From Thinopyrum elongatum (lineage: Eukaryota; Streptophyta; Magnoliopsida; Poales; Poaceae): a stretch of DNA of 64,000 nt. The notes beneath the pieces were generated by a model. That model was given only the letters and a program-made list of their open reading frames with translations. It ran no database searches and had not been told where the DNA came from. How positions within the stretch are numbered: position 1 is the stretch's first letter; each line of letters starts with the position of its first letter. The stretch covers positions 302,730,566 to 302,794,565 of the forward strand of contig CM022303.1 in assembly GCA_011799875.1 (NCBI GenBank). Direction: 5' to 3'. This document shows positions 33,178 through 45,911 of the stretch, in pieces. The position numbers and the translations under genes are program-made.

Positions 33178-34759
33178 TGCTACTTCTTGAGCTTGCGTTG
33201 ATTTTTCCCTTGAAGAGGAAAGGGTGATGCAGCAAACTAGAGATAAGTATTTCCCTCAGTTAAGAACCAAGGTATCAATCCAGTAGGAGGCACAAGCAAG
33301 TCTCCAATCTATGCACCTGCACAAACTAACAAACACTTGCACTCAACGCGAAAAAGGGTTGTCAATCCCTTCATGGTCTCGAACAAGAGTGAGATCTAAT
33401 AGAGATAGGTATAAAAGATAAAATAAAAAGGTAAAATAAAATAAATCTAAATAAATTGCAGCAAGGTATTTTTGGGTTTTTTGGTTTATAGATCTGAAAA
33501 TATATGACGGAAAATAGACCCGGGGGCCATAGGTTTCACTAGAGGCGTCTCTCTTGAAGATAGCATACGGTGGGTGAACAAATTACTGTTGAGCAATTGA
33601 TAGAAAAGCGCAAAGTTATGACGATATCTAAGGCAATGATCATGAATATAGGCATCATGTCTGTGATAACTAGACCGACTCCTGCCTGCATCTACTACTA
33701 TTACTCCACACATCGACCAACTCCTGCCTCCATCTAGAGTATTAAGTTCATAAGAACAGAGCAACGCTTTAAGTAAGATGACATGATGTAGAGGGATAAA
33801 GTCAAGCAATATGATGAAAACCCCATCTTTTTATCCTTGATGGCAACAATACAATACATGCCTCTCTACCCCTACTATGTCACTCGGTGAGGACACCGCA
33901 AGATTGAACCCAAAACTAAGCACATCTCCCATTGCAAGAAAACTAATCTAGTTGGCCAAACTAAACCGATAGTTCAAAGAGAAATACAAAGATATCTTAA
34001 TCATGCATAAAAGAGTTCAGAGAAGACTCAAATAATATTCATAGATAATCTGATCATAAATCCACAATTCATCGGATCTCAACAAACACACCGCAAAAAA
34101 GTATTACATCGAATAGATCTCCAAGAACATCGAGGAGAACATTGTATTGAAGATCAAAGAGAGAGAAGAAGCCATCTAGCTACTAGCTATGGACCCGTAG
34201 GTCTGTGGTAAACTACTCACGCATCATCGGAAGGGCAGCAAGGTTGATGTAGAGGCCCTCCGTGATCGAATCCCCCACCGGCAGATCGCCGGAAAAGGCC
34301 CCAAGATGGGATCTCACGGGAATAGATGCTTGCGGCGGTACAAAAGTATTTTGGTGGACGCTTCTAGTGGTTTGGGAATATTTGGGAATTTATAGCACAA
34401 GAATAAGGGGTAGGAGACCCCCGAGGGGCCCACAAGCCCTTAGGGCGCCCCCCAGGGGCGCGCCTCGCAGGCTTGTGGCCTCCTCGGCCATCCTCTGACC
34501 CCCTCTCCAAGCTCTGTAGATGTCTTTTGGTCCAATAAAAATCATCGTAAAGTTTTATTCCGTTTGGACTCTGTTTGATATTCCTTTTCTGTAAAACTCA
34601 AAAACAAGGAAAAAACAAAAAACTAGCACTGGGCTCTGGGTTAATATGTTAGTCCAAAAAATAATATAAAATAGCATATTAATGCATATAAAACATCCAA
34701 AATAGATAATATAATAGCATGGAACAATAAAAAATTATAGACACGTTGGAGACGTATCA
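33178..34759 (-). repeat. 3' LTR of the Sabrina/WHAM-type element, 1582 bp
   Basis: Sense ends TGATACGTCTCC (34759 downward) and CTCAAGAAGTAGCA (to 33178). Minus-strand AAGCTTGGGGTTGCT directly before it (34760-34774) is the purine tract. Same family as the solo LTR at 55759-57330. The flank before 33178 is ACATC. Confidence 0.88.
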
Positions 34760-37561
34760 AGCAACCCCAAGCTTAATTCCTGCTCGTCCTCGAGTAGGTA
34801 AATGATAAAAATAGAATTTTTTATGTGGAATGCTACCTAACATATTTATCAATGTAATCTTCTTTATTGTGGCATGAATATTCAGATCCATAAGATTCAA
34901 AACAAAAGTTTAATATTGATATAAAACAGTAATACTTCAAGCATACTAATAAAGCAATCATGTCTTCTCAAAATAACATGGCCAAAGAAAATTATCCCTA
35001 CAAAATCATATTGTCTGGCTATGCTCCATCTTCATCACACAAAGTATTTCATCATGCACAACCCCGATGACAAGACAAGCAATTGTTTCATACTTTTGAT
35101 GTGCTCAGAATTTTTCAACTTTCACGCAATACATGAGCGTGAGCCATGGATATAACACTATGGGTGGAATAGAATATGGTGGTTGTGGAGAAGAAAAAAA
35201 GAAGGAGAAAGTCTCACATCAACTAGGCAAATTAATGGGCAATGGAGATGCCCATCTATTGATATCGATGCAGGTGAGTAGGGATTTCCATGCAACGGAT
35301 GCACTAGAGCTATAAGTGTATTAAAGCTCAAAAAGAAACTAAGTGGGTGTGCATCCAACTTGCTTGCTCACGAAGACCTAGGGCAATTTGTGGAAGCCCA
35401 TCATTGGAATATACAAGCCAAGTTCTATAATGAAAAATTCACACTAGTATATGAAAGTGAAAAAATAGGAGACTCTCTATCATGAAGATCATGGTGCTAC
35501 TTTGAAGCACAAGTGTGGAAAAAGGATAGTAACATTGTCCCTTCTCTCTTTTCTCTCATTTTTTTATTAGGGCTTCTTTGGCCTCTTTTATTTTTTTGTA
35601 AAGTCCGGAGACTCATCCCAACTTGTGAGGGAATCATAGCTTCCATCATCCTTTCCTCACATGGGACAATGCTCTAATAATGATGATCATCACACTTTTA
35701 TTTACTTACAACTCAAAAATTACAAATCGATACTAGAACAAGATATGACTCTATATGAATGCCTCCGGCGGTGTACCGGGATGTGCTATGATCAAGAGTG
35801 ACATGTATAAAAAATATGATTGGTGGCCTTGCCACAAATACTATGCCAACTACATGATCATGCAAAGCAATATGACAATGATGGTGCGTGTCATAATAAG
35901 AGGAACGGTGGAAGTTGCATGGCAATATATCTCGGAATGGCTATGGAAATTCCATAATAGGTAGGTATGGTGGTTGTTTTAAGGAAAGGTATATGGTGGT
36001 TTTGATGCACCAGCGAAAGTTGCGCGGTACTAGAGGTGCTAGAAACGGTGGAAGGGTGAGAGTGCGTATAATCCGTGGACTCAACATTAGTCTTATAGAA
36101 CTCACATACTTATTGCAAAAATTTGTTAGCTATAGAAACAAAGTACTGCATGCATGCTCCTAGGGGGATAGATTGGTAGGAAAAGACCATCGCTCGTCCC
36201 CGACCGCCACTCATAAGGAAGACAATAAAAAAAATCATGCTCCGACTTCATCACATAACGGTTCACCATACGTGCATGCTACGAGAATCACAAACTTTGA
36301 TACAAGTATTTCTACCAATCCACAATTACCCACTAGCATCACTCTAATATCACCATATTTACATCTCAAAACAAATGCAAGGAATCAAACTTCTCATCTT
36401 ATTCAATGCTCTTTATATGAAAGTTTTTATTATATCCCTCTTGGATGCCCATCATATTAGGACTAAATTCACAACCTAAGAAAATTACCATGCTGTTTAA
36501 GACTCTCAAAATAATATAAGTGAAGCATGAGAGTTCAACAATTTCTTTAAAATAAAGCCACCGCCATGCTCTAAAAAGATATAAGTGAAGCACTAGAGCA
36601 AACTGCCTAGCTCAAAAGATATAAGTGAAGCACATAGAGTATTCTAATAAATTCACGATTAATGCGTGTCCCTCTCAAAAGGTGTGTACAGAAAGGATGA
36701 TTGTGGAAAACTAAAAAGAAAAGACTCATATCATACAAGATGCTCCAAGCAAAACACATATCATGTGGTGAATAAAAATATAGCCTCAAGTAAATTTACC
36801 GATGGATTGAAGACAAAAGAGGGGATGCCATCCGGGGCATTTCCAAGATTAGATGCTTGGTTGTCCTTGAATATTACCTTGGGGTTCCTTGGGCATCCCT
36901 AAGCTTAGGCTCTTGCCACTCCTTATTCCGTTGTCCATCAAATCTTTACCGAAAACTTGAAAACTTCACAACAGAAAACTCAACAGAAAACTCATAAGAT
37001 CCATTAGTATAATAAAATAAATCACCACTTTTGGAACTGTTGTGAACTCATTATTTATTTATATTGGTGTTATATCTACTGTATTCCAACTTCTCCATGG
37101 TTCATACCCCCTGATACTACCCATAGATTCATCAAAATAAGCAAACAACACATAGAAAACGGAATCTGTCAAAAACAGAACAGTCCGTAGTAATCTGTAA
37201 ATTTCGTATACTTCTTTAACTCCAAAAATTCTAAAAAATTAGAAAATTTAGAAAATTTGTATATCAATCTTTTGTAAAAAATTCAGATCAAAAGCACATC
37301 TCTGTGATTTTTTAAATTTCTGGCAATGAGTGCAAAAGTTTCTGTTTTTCAGCAAGATCAAATCAACTATCACCGTAGACCATCCGAAAGGTCTTACTTG
37401 GCTGAAACACTAATTGAAACACCAAAACACAATTACTACAAAGGTAATAATGTGTATTTATTGAAAAACAGAACCAAAATCGAAAAACATAAAAATAAAA
37501 TTGGGTTGCCTCCCAACAAGCGCTATTGTTTAACGCCCCTAGCTAGGCATAAAACATAGAT
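34760..37561. other. Long non-coding internal region
   Basis: About 2.8 kb of AT-rich sequence between the purine tract and the stop of the 282-codon ORF. Short ORFs on both strands are composition artefacts; I see no gag, protease, RT or integrase motif. The motif AAGATATAAGTGAAGCA recurs near 36510-36630 with variation. Confidence 0.6.
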
Positions 37562-38410
37562 CTAGGTATTGCCATAGAAGTGAGGGAGATCATCCATGCT
37601 CCTCTCATACTCCCTCCTCTCAGCAGCAAGCTTTCTTAGCGGCAAACAGAAGTAATCAAAGGGGCTACATTTAATAGGGTAGGGATCTATAAGATCAAGT
37701 TTGGGAGGAATATGATCCTCCTTCGCCCCTTTGTACTTGATAATTATTTCTTCATTATAAACGTTCCTTTGAATGAATTCCATAAGTCTAACTCTTAGCA
37801 CAAACCCAAATCCATTATTTTGTATAGCAAATCTATCATTGAGTTCAGAAATCTTATCAACCAAAACATCGGGAGGAACTTTCTTTCGTAAGTTTTCATT
37901 ATAAGCGGCATAATCCGGAGATTGCAATCTCATTATTTCTTCTTGATTAAAAAGGATCTCCTCTATGGGAGGACAACCACCATTGATATTATAATGAGCA
38001 AATATTTCTCCTGCTTCCTTCAAAATAAACATAAATTCATGAGCTAGGAATATGGTGGCAATGCGTTTAACGGAAGGGTGATGATAATTAGAGTATTCTA
38101 GGAAAACCCTTTGTATGCACGGATGCATGTGAACAAATTGTCTTTCAAGTTCAATCACAAGCAAAGATATTGCATCCGCATAGCTATTAGTTTTATTAAG
38201 GATTGATCCTCCTAGCATGGGTATTGTACTGGCACAAGTAAAGAAATCTTGAATAACATCTTTTCCAATAATATTACCACTACCCACGCGGAGTTTTTTA
38301 GTATGTATGATAGTTGGTTCTTCATGAGGATCATTATTAGCAAAGTCATTAAAGTTTCCCTCAAGATTATTACTATCCTTTTCAACGATAACCTCCCCAT
38401 ATTCAGACAT
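37562..38410 (-). CDS. 282-codon protein of unknown function in the Sabrina/WHAM-type element
   Basis: Open from ATG (38410-38408) to TAG (37564-37562), the only long ORF of the element. It starts MSEYGEVIVEKDSNN; an acidic N-terminal part is followed by a mixed helical-looking region (ISLLVIELERQFVHMHPCIQ, FLAHEFMFILKEAGEIFAHY) and a basic C-terminal end (LPLRKLAAERREYERSMDDL). No zinc knuckle, protease or polymerase motif. Position right after the leader, where gag would sit, suggests a gag-like or packaging role, but this is inference. An intact frame in an element with about 4% LTR divergence is notable. I recall similar proteins annotated as hypothetical across Triticeae. Confidence 0.7.
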   Translation of the reverse strand: MSEYGEVIVEKDSNNLEGNFNDFANNDPHEEPTIIHTKKLRVGSGNIIGKDVIQDFFTCASTIPMLGGSILNKTNSYADAISLLVIELERQFVHMHPCIQRVFLEYSNYHHPSVKRIATIFLAHEFMFILKEAGEIFAHYNINGGCPPIEEILFNQEEIMRLQSPDYAAYNENLRKKVPPDVLVDKISELNDRFAIQNNGFGFVLRVRLMEFIQRNVYNEEIIIKYKGAKEDHIPPKLDLIDPYPIKCSPFDYFCLPLRKLAAERREYERSMDDLPHFYGNT

Positions 38411-38648
38411 GGTGGCAAGAAACCGATCTAGTAAACGAGCAAACGGAAAGCAAACAAAAAAGATGAACGAAAGAAGGGCGAATAAAAAGGCAAATATTTT
38501 TGTGTTTTTCTGAAAACATTTTAGAAGTGGGGGAGAGGAAAACGAGAGGCAAATGGCAAATAATGTAATGCAAGAGATGAGAGTTTATGATGGGTACTTG
38601 GCAGGCTTCATGTAGAACCTCCTCGGCAACGGCGCAAGAAATTCTTCT
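38411..38648 (-). other. Leader with primer-binding site
   Basis: Between the 5' LTR end and the ORF start. Minus-strand TTGCGCCGTTGCCGAGGAGG close to the LTR resembles the TGGCGCCGTTGCCGGGGA primer-binding site of Athila-type elements, with changes. Confidence 0.6.
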
Positions 38649-39165
38649 TGCTACTTCTTGAGCTTGCGTTGATTTTTCCCTTGAAGAGGAAAGGGTGATG
38701 CAGCAAAGTAGAGATAAGTATTTCCCTCAGTTAAGAATGAAGGTATCAAACCAGTAGGAGGCACAAGCAAGTCTCCAATCTATGCACCTATACAAACTAA
38801 CAAACACTTGCACACAACGCGAAAAAGGGGTTGTCAATCTCTTCACGGTCACGAACAAGAGTGAGATCTAAAAGAGAAAGGTATAAAAGATAAATAAAAA
38901 GGCAGACTAAAATAAATCTAAATAAATTGCAGCAAGGTATTTTTGGGTTTTTTTGGTTTATAGATCTGAAAATATATGATGGAAAATAGACCCGGGGGCC
39001 ATAGGTTTCACTAGAGGCTTCTCTCTTGAAGATAGCATACGGTGGGTGAACAAATTACTATTGAGCAATTGACAGAAAAGCGCAAAGTTATGATGATATC
39101 TAAGGCAATGATCATGAATATAGGCATCACGTCCGTGACAAGTAGACTGACTCCTGCCTGCATCT
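38649..39165 (-). repeat. 5' LTR remnant (last 517 bp)
   Basis: Matches the first 517 bp (plus-strand order) of 33178-34759 up to GCCTGCATCT, then breaks abruptly into gag sequence. Truncation, not insertion: no LTR sequence resumes further on. Confidence 0.85.
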
Positions 39166-40107
39166 CCTAATATTAAACTCCAAATCATTATTCTCAAGAT
39201 CAGAGGGACGCCTTCTAGCTAAAGTTGACTCATCTCTAGTCCCATATTTATCAAGATTTATATTAGAAAACAAAGATTCAATAGGAGTCACATGAATCAC
39301 TTGAAGATCTTCATCATTATTTTCACAAAAACTAGAAGAACACGCTTTTACAAACCAATCTCGCTTAGCATGCATCCTATCGGTTCTTTCTTTACATTCA
39401 TCCATAGAAATTTTAATAGCTTTTAGAGATTCATTAATATCATGCTTGGGTGGCATAGATCTAATCTTCAAAGAATCAATCTCAAGAGAAATTCTATCAA
39501 TGTTTCTAGCCAAATCATCAATCTTAAGCAATTTTTCCTCTACCATAGAATTGAAATTCTTTTGAGAACTAATGAAATCTTTAATATTATTCCCAAGATC
39601 AGAGGGTATTTTATGATAATTTCCATAAAAATTGTTGTAGGAATTACCATAATTATTAGAGGAATTACTACGAAATGACCTAGGGTTGAAATTACCTCTA
39701 TACACGTTATTAACAAACTTGTTCCTACCAACAAAATTCACATCCATAGATTCATTATTATTATCAATCAAAGTGGACAAAGGCATATCATTAGGATCAA
39801 TAGGAGCACAATTACTAGCAAACAATTTCATAAGTTCATCCATCTTTCCACTCAAAGTATTAATTTCTTCAGTCGCATGCACTTTTTTACCAGTGGAAGA
39901 TCTTTCGGTATGCCATTGAGAGTAATTTGCCATAATATTATCTAGGAGTTTAGTAGCTTCTCCTAATGTGATTTCCATAAAAGTACCTCCTGCGGCGGAA
40001 TCTAAAAGATTTCTAGATGCAAAATTCAATCCTGCATAAAAAAATTGTGTGATCATCCATAAACTTAAACCATGAGTAGGGCAATTTATTATCATCAATT
40101 TTGTTGG
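39166..40107 (-). pseudogene. Athila/Sabrina-type gag fragment
   Basis: Open frame on the minus strand; only the part below about 40107 is gag. Recognisable are LDSAAGGTFMEITLGEATKL and NYSQWHTER, Asn/Tyr-rich NFNPRSFRSN, and long helical segments near the end (SMVEEKLLKIDDLARNIDR). These belong to the C-terminal half of Athila-group Gag. The start is missing, cut by the Tat LTR; the end is fused to the truncated LTR at 39165. The frame is uninterrupted for about 310 codons, so the fragment is not old or was recently joined. Confidence 0.75.
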
Positions 40108-40892
40108 TGTACTAAAGCTTGTGTCCTTTAGTACCCCATACTTGTGCACAAACAGTTGTAGCCATACCAGCGGCAAGGCCTGCCGGGGGACAGCTGGCAG
40201 CAAATGCAAGATTGTCAAGAAGGCGTTCAAACCAGTGACCAGAAGACAGAAGCCTAGAGGCCGGATCCCCGGCAAGATCCTTGCCGGGATGGCTTGCGAA
40301 GACCCGGCAAAACTTGCACCCAGCAATATTCCGCCACCCTGCCACCGCTCCAGCAAAGTAGCCAGCCTGTCATTTGGGTTTTGTCCTCCTGGATGCGTGT
40401 CATGGCACTAGTAGTGGGCGAGCTTAAGCGGTGCTGATGGGACGGCCCCTTTTTCCGTCCCCAAGAAAGCAAGGGACACCTAAACAGACACCTAAACGGA
40501 GCATTAAATGCGTTTGTCCTAAATCATCAGCGATAAGCATGTAAACACTGTAGCAACTTTACACCTCTTATATGTACTGTACGCCACTGTTGGTGACCCC
40601 TTGAATGTATAAAAGGAGGCCCAAGGCGTAGCTACAGGGAGGAGGACACTCTAGCCCATTCCGCATGCATAGCTGCTGCTCGAACATACTGTTCATCGCA
40701 AGAGCTCCTGAAGCTTGGGCTTAATTATCCACAATAAACTAAAGCAGGAGTAGGGTATTATGCTTCTCAGTGGCCCAAACCTGGGTAAAAATCCCCTTGC
40801 GTTGATCGTTGGATCTGCTCTTTATGCATACCTCTCTCCCTGCCGAACCGTAAAAGGGATCCACGCGATCCCATAGGTGTCGTACGCCGACA
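40108..40892 (+). repeat. 5' LTR of the Tat element (start approximate)
   Basis: Ends GTACGCCGACA at 40892, followed by TTTGGCATGCCAAGTAGGGG, close to the PBS of Tat elements. TATAAAAGG near 40610 is a plausible TATA box. The start is set at TGTACTAAAG because gag similarity of the flanking fragment ends there; GTACTAAAG (40109) is inverted at 40126-40134. There is no second LTR to confirm the start. Confidence 0.6.
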
Positions 40893-40977
40893 TCTTTGGC
40901 ATGCCAAGTAGGGGGAGGGGGTTGCGCGAACCTGATCTAGCGATTAGCGCGTCAGTTTCTTGATCGTTTTCGTCGCC

Positions 40978-42980
40978 ATGGCCCCCAAGAAGAAGGGTTT
41001 GGCGGCGGTTGGTCCATCTGTGTCTGGTTTGCCCGTGCCTTCACGGATGGGCGATGGCATAGACGCAGGTGGAGGAGGTGGAGGTGTTGAGCTTCCATGA
41101 TGTTCTGGCGACCAAAGCCAGGCGAGCGGTGTTGTTCGTAGCGGCGACAACAACCCGCACGCAGCTAGATCTAAGGATGGAGCCGTGCCGCCTACGGGTG
41201 ATGCAGCGAACTCCAAGGACGAGATGGCGCCTTCCAAGGCACCCACGCCGGTGCATGCGCGGCGGCCTTCTCAGGCCGTGCGCGATGAGCAGCGCCGTGA
41301 CGTCGGTGGTTCTAGGCGTTCCCAAGGAAAGACCCCTGCGCATCATTCCCGAGATGCACGGGGCCAACATGCACGTCAAGATGCCGGTGGAAGCGCGGCG
41401 CGGTCACGGGACTGTGATGGAGCTCCTTCTAAATGGTTAGGAGTCAGAGCACCTCACGTTCCTCGCACCTTTTGCCGCCGCCTACACCAGCAGAAGCGTT
41501 GGCGTGAGCGCATCTACTCCTGGATTTCCCTCCTGCTGCAGAGAAGCTTGAAGAGTGGAGAGCTGCTATTCAGAGCCTCATCGGCTTCGCCAATGGAGAT
41601 GGGCCGCAGCAGGCAGAGCCTTCGCGGCAGCGTTCCATTGAGCCGACGCGTGCCGATGCTGAAAAGACTGGAGGAAGAACGACTACGGTGCACTCTCCTC
41701 CACAACAGCAACAACGGTCGCTTGCTCAGCGGACCGACGTCTGTGATGGCGATTCCACGGTGTCGTCTGATCCGCGAACGCACCGCGATCAACATCAAGT
41801 TCTTCGGGAGCGAAGCAAAGAAGACACTCGAACTACCATTGAACGGCGACGGGAAGCACGCTATCAATTTGATAGATGCGCGGGGCCCACTGTAGACAAG
41901 CCTGCGCCGGGGTACACCGGCGACTTACCTTATGAGGTGGGTTGTCTAGCGTTTACCCGTGAGCTGCGGCGAGTCCAGTGGCACAATTCCCGAACGTTCA
42001 AGCCAGAGGTCCCGGAGAAATACGATGGCAAGGCTCATCCGTCGGAGTTCCTGAGCATTTACACCATTGCGGTGCAGGCTGCCGGGGCTCAAGATGACAA
42101 GGTACTCACCAACTACTTCTCGTTGGTGCTCAAGCCCAATGTCAGGTCGTGGTTGATGCATCTGCCGGAGAATTCCATTTCTTCCTGGGCAGGCCTGTGC
42201 CATCTGTTTGTTGGCGCCTTTACTGGAGGCCACCAAGCTCCTGGCCAGGAAAGCGATTTACATCTCATCCCTCAGAAGGAGGGCGAGCCTTTGCGCAAAT
42301 ACATACAGAGATTCAGCCGAATATAGCACAATATCCCAGACGTTCATCCTACCGCTGTTATTAGCGCGTTCCATCAGAACGTGCGCAATCGCAAGATGCG
42401 GGAAGAGCTGGCGATGAACAAGGTCAGGGATATTGCCAAGCTCTATGCTCTGGCTGACAAATGTGCTCGGGCTGAAGAGGGAAGGAGACTCCCTGGTGAG
42501 GATGCTGGCGCAGGAATCGACTCTGAAGGAGAAGACGCCGCCGCCCTGACAAGGAAAGGCCGATGGCGTAACAGGAAGTGCAAGGGCAAGGCTATGCTTG
42601 CTATCGAGGAATCCAGCAACCCCAGCACCACCAAGAAGATCAAGGTTGACGGTCCCAGCAAGGAGGTTGCCGGGTGTGCCACCTATCAGGCCTTGGCAGC
42701 TGCCGACAAGCCGGAGGACTCCAACAAGCAATACTGCAAGATCCATCACACTAAGGGCCATGATCTCCAAAACTGCCAACAAGTTGAATAGCTTGTCGAG
42801 AGGTAGAAAGCTGAATATGAAAGGCGAGACAAGGAGAGTGCCCAGGATGGTGCTGAGGGGTCTGGCAAGAAGCGCGGTGGCCGAGGAGGCCGCCGCGGCA
42901 AGGCCAAGCAACAGAAGGAGAGGCCCGCTTGAGGCCGTGACAAAGAAGAGGGGGGTGACGATGACAACAAAGAGGACGAC
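40978..42980 (+). pseudogene. Gag of the Tat element, several stops
   Basis: A likely start ATG at 40978 (MAPKKKGLAAVG) is followed by TGA near 41098. The region then continues through 41185-41895 and shifts frame to 41688-42326, which carries the retrotransposon gag domain (FKPEVPEKYDGKAHPSEFLS, VRSWLMHLPENSISSWAGLC). After TAG at 42324-42326 comes 42381-42791, with a Lys-rich tail and the CHHC-like knuckle CKIHHTKGHDLQNC. Further TAG codons follow at about 42789 and 42810. Order and motifs fit Tat gag; function is lost. Confidence 0.8.
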
Positions 42981-43019
42981 GAGTCCAGCGAGCACGAGTT
43001 CCAAAAGGCTACGGAAGCT

Positions 43020-43883
43020 ATGTGTGTTGACGGAGGCGCCTCATTGCATTCTTCTCACCGCCAACTTAAACAGTGGGTGCGCGAGATTAATGCGACAGAG
43101 CCGTCAGTCGATGCCCGCAAGCCTCTGAAATGGTCCAACACGCCTATCATTTTTTACGTTGAGGATCTCCCTGATCGCACAACCGTGGTCGGGTGTTTGC
43201 CATTGTTGGTTTCACCAACGATTCGCAACCTCAAGGTGACAAAAATGTTAGTTGACGGTGGGGCCAGTTTGAACCTGATCTCGCCTAGCGTGATCAAGAG
43301 GTTGCAAATTCCTGACGAAGATCTCGAGGAAACGAGAACGTTTCAAGGGATCAATCCAGGAAGGAGCCAGCCGAAGGGCAAGATCACATTGCCGGTGACA
43401 TTTGGCAGTGAGCAGAACTACAGAACAAAAAAGATCGTTTTCGACGTCGCCAAGATTCCGTTACCATATAACGGGATTCTGGGCCGTCCAGCGCTGGCCA
43501 AATTCATGGCGGCGTCGCACTACGCTTACAATGTATTGAAGATGCCCGGACTGATGAGCGTCATCACTGTCAACTCCGACAAGAAGAATGCACTTATCTG
43601 CGCCGATCAACTTTACCGGGAGGCAGTTGCAGCATCTGCCGCCAAGGCACTTGCTCCTGCCGCTAAAGCTCCTGGAGGGAAGAAGACCGGTAAGACCTCT
43701 AGCACACACTCTGGCAAGCGCACCTCCTCGGAGTGCCGCGCTCCCGTCGAGGATGTGCCGGAGAGTTCCACCGGCAAGAGCAAGAAATCCAAGGCAGCTC
43801 CACCAGAAACCAAGATGGTGCCCGTCAAAGAGGATGGTACGGGGGGAACTTTCACCATAAGTTCCACCCTCGATGACAAATAG
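43020..43883 (+). pseudogene. Aspartic protease region of the Tat element
   Basis: 287 codons open. Active-site motif MLVDGGASLNLI (about residue 77) and the ILGRPAL flap/C-terminal motif (about residue 160) identify a retropepsin-like protease, followed by an Ala/Lys/Ser-rich linker leading to RT. Closed by TAG at 43881-43883. The catalytic Asp is present, but the polyprotein around it is broken. Confidence 0.85.
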
Positions 43884-45440
43884 GAAAGCGCGCTCGTTGC
43901 TTTCCTGCGGGCGAATATCGATGTGTTTGCATGGCAACCATCTGATATCCCCGGTGTTCCCAGGGAAGTAATTGAGCACCATCTTGCTGTCTATCCTCAT
44001 GCACGACCCATCAAGTAGAAAGTTAGGAAGCAGTCTTTGTAACGGCAAGAATTTATTGCCGAAGAAATCAGGAAGTTGGAAGCGGCAGGTTTGGTCAGAG
44101 GAGTGCTCCATCCGACGTGGTTTGCCAATCCAGTTGTAGTGCGCAAGGCGAATGGAAAATGGAGGCTATGTATCGACTATACAGATATCAATAAAGCCTG
44201 TCCAAAAGATCCTTTTCCTTTGTTGCGCATCAACCAGGTTGTGGACTCCACTGCCGGCTGCGATTTGTTGTCGTTTCTCGACGCCTATTCAGGGTACCAT
44301 CAGATTTTCATGGCAAAGGAAGACGAAGAGAAAACCACATTTATTACCCCATGTGGTATGCATTGTTTCTTACGTTTGCCTTTCGGGTTGAAAAGTGTTG
44401 GTTCAACGTTTGCAAGAGCGGTCCAGATTGGTTTTGAGCCTCAGCTACATAGAAATATGGAAGCTTATATGGATGACATAGTGGTTAAAACCAAGGACAA
44501 AGCAACGCTCATACAAGATTTGGAAGAGACATTTGCGAATCTACGCAAGATTAATCTGAAGCTCAATCCTGAGAAGTGTGTGTTTGGCATTCCATCTGGC
44601 AAGCTTCTCGGGTTCTTTGTATCTCAGCGTGGGATCGAAACAAATCCTGACAAGATCAAGGCAATTGAGCAGATTGAAGCACCAAGACGTGTCTAAGATG
44701 TGCGTCGACTTGCCGGCTGCATCGCTGCTCTGAGTAGGTTCATCTCCAAATCTGCTGAGCGTGCCTTGCCCTATTTCAAAATCTTGAAGACGGCAGGTCC
44801 AATGAAGTGGACTCTGGAAGTGGAGGCAGCGCTACAGGATTTGAAGAAGTACCTCTCCTCTCCGCTGATACTAGTCGCGCCTAAACCACAAGAGCCGTTG
44901 CTGCTATATTTACTGGCAACAAATCAAGTGGTTAGTGCTGAGTTAGTAGTGCAGAGGGAGGTCGATGAAGAAACAGCGGCGGTGGCAAGACCGTCAAATG
45001 ACGAGCTGGGATCTTCCCCGGCAGGGTCTGGTGCCGACAAGGCAGAATTTGCAAGGCCAAATGAAGCAACACAGAGGAAGAAGATGGTGCAACACCCAGT
45101 TTATTTTGTCAGCTCCCTTTTGCAGGGGGCTAGGTCAAGATATTCTGGTGTGCAGAAATTGTTCTTCGGCCTCCTTATGGCCTCGAGGAAGCTGCGCCAT
45201 TATTTCCAAGCACATGAGATTACCATCGTCACTCGCTTCCCGTTGCAGCGGATTTTATGAAATCTAGATGCGACCGGCAGGATTGTGGAGTGGGCGTTGG
45301 AATTGTCAAGCTTTGATCTCAAGTTTGAAAGCACTTCGACAATTCAGAGCAGAGCCTTGGCAGAGTTCATTGCAGAATGGACCCAAATGCCAGACGAAGA
45401 AAGTCAAGAGACAACTCTTCCCGACAAGGAAACAGATTGA
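43884..45440 (+). pseudogene. Reverse transcriptase and RNase H of the Tat element
   Basis: RT from about 44076 with WFANPVVVRKANGKWRLCID, the DLLSFLDAYSGYHQI motif, the active site YMDDIVVKT (about 44465-44490) and LNPEKCVFGIPSGKLLGF, then a canonical RNase H-like part (44700-45260) ending near RKLRHYF. Stops: TAG 44016-44018, TAA 44040-44042, TAA 44694-44696, TGA 45258-45260, TGA 45438-45440. The reading frame is otherwise largely kept, so decay is mostly by substitution. Confidence 0.85.
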
Positions 45441-45911
45441 GAATGGATTATGTATTTTGACGGGGCTTTCTCGCTGCAAGGCGCCGGTGCTGGCGTGCTG
45501 CTTGCCGCACCCACCGGAGAGCATCTCAAATATGTAATTCAGATGCACTTTCCCCGGGAGAGATCAACAAACAACACTGTAGAATATGAAGGGCTGCTTG
45601 CCGGTCTCAGTATCGTGGCAGATCTTGGAATTAAGAAGCTCATCGTCAGAGGTGATTCACAGCTTGTCGTCAAGTAGGTAAACAAAGATTATCAGAGCCC
45701 ATTGATGGAAGCATATGTAGATGAAGTGAGGAAATTGGAGGAGTGCTTTAACGGTCTGCAGACAGAGCATGTTCCTCGAGCGGAGAACAACATTGCTGAC
45801 GACCTGTCAAAGTGTGCTGCCCTCAAGTTACTTGTGGAACTAGGTACTTTTGTGCTCCGATTGACTCAGCCATCCGTAATACCATCAGCAAGGCAACATA
45901 AATGAAGGAAG
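45441..45911 (+). pseudogene. Second (archaeal-type) RNase H of the Tat element
   Basis: MYFDGAFSLQGAGAGVLLA, then ERSTNNTVEYEGLLAGLSIV and LIVRGDSQLVVK: the D-E-D layout of an archaeal/plant-type RNase H, the extra domain that marks Tat elements. TAG at 45675-45677 and TGA at 45903-45905 interrupt it. Confidence 0.85.

Larger units (their letters stand above)
33178..39165 (-). mobile_element. Sabrina/WHAM-type gypsy element, 5' LTR truncated
   Basis: On the minus strand: partial 5' LTR (39165-38649), PBS region, a 282-codon ORF, a long non-coding stretch, purine tract, complete 3' LTR (34759-33178). LTR ends are TGATACGTCTCC and AAGAAGTAGCA. Overlapping LTR parts differ by roughly 4% in 330 bp compared by eye. 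There is no gag-pol, so it would depend on another element. The 5' LTR lacks its front part, replaced by a gag fragment, so the 5' TSD is gone. Confidence 0.85.

Noticed and set aside
40109..40134. Inverted GTACTAAAG / CTTTAGTAC as a MITE
   Set aside because: Only 26 bp, no TSD, and it sits at the likely start of the Tat LTR.
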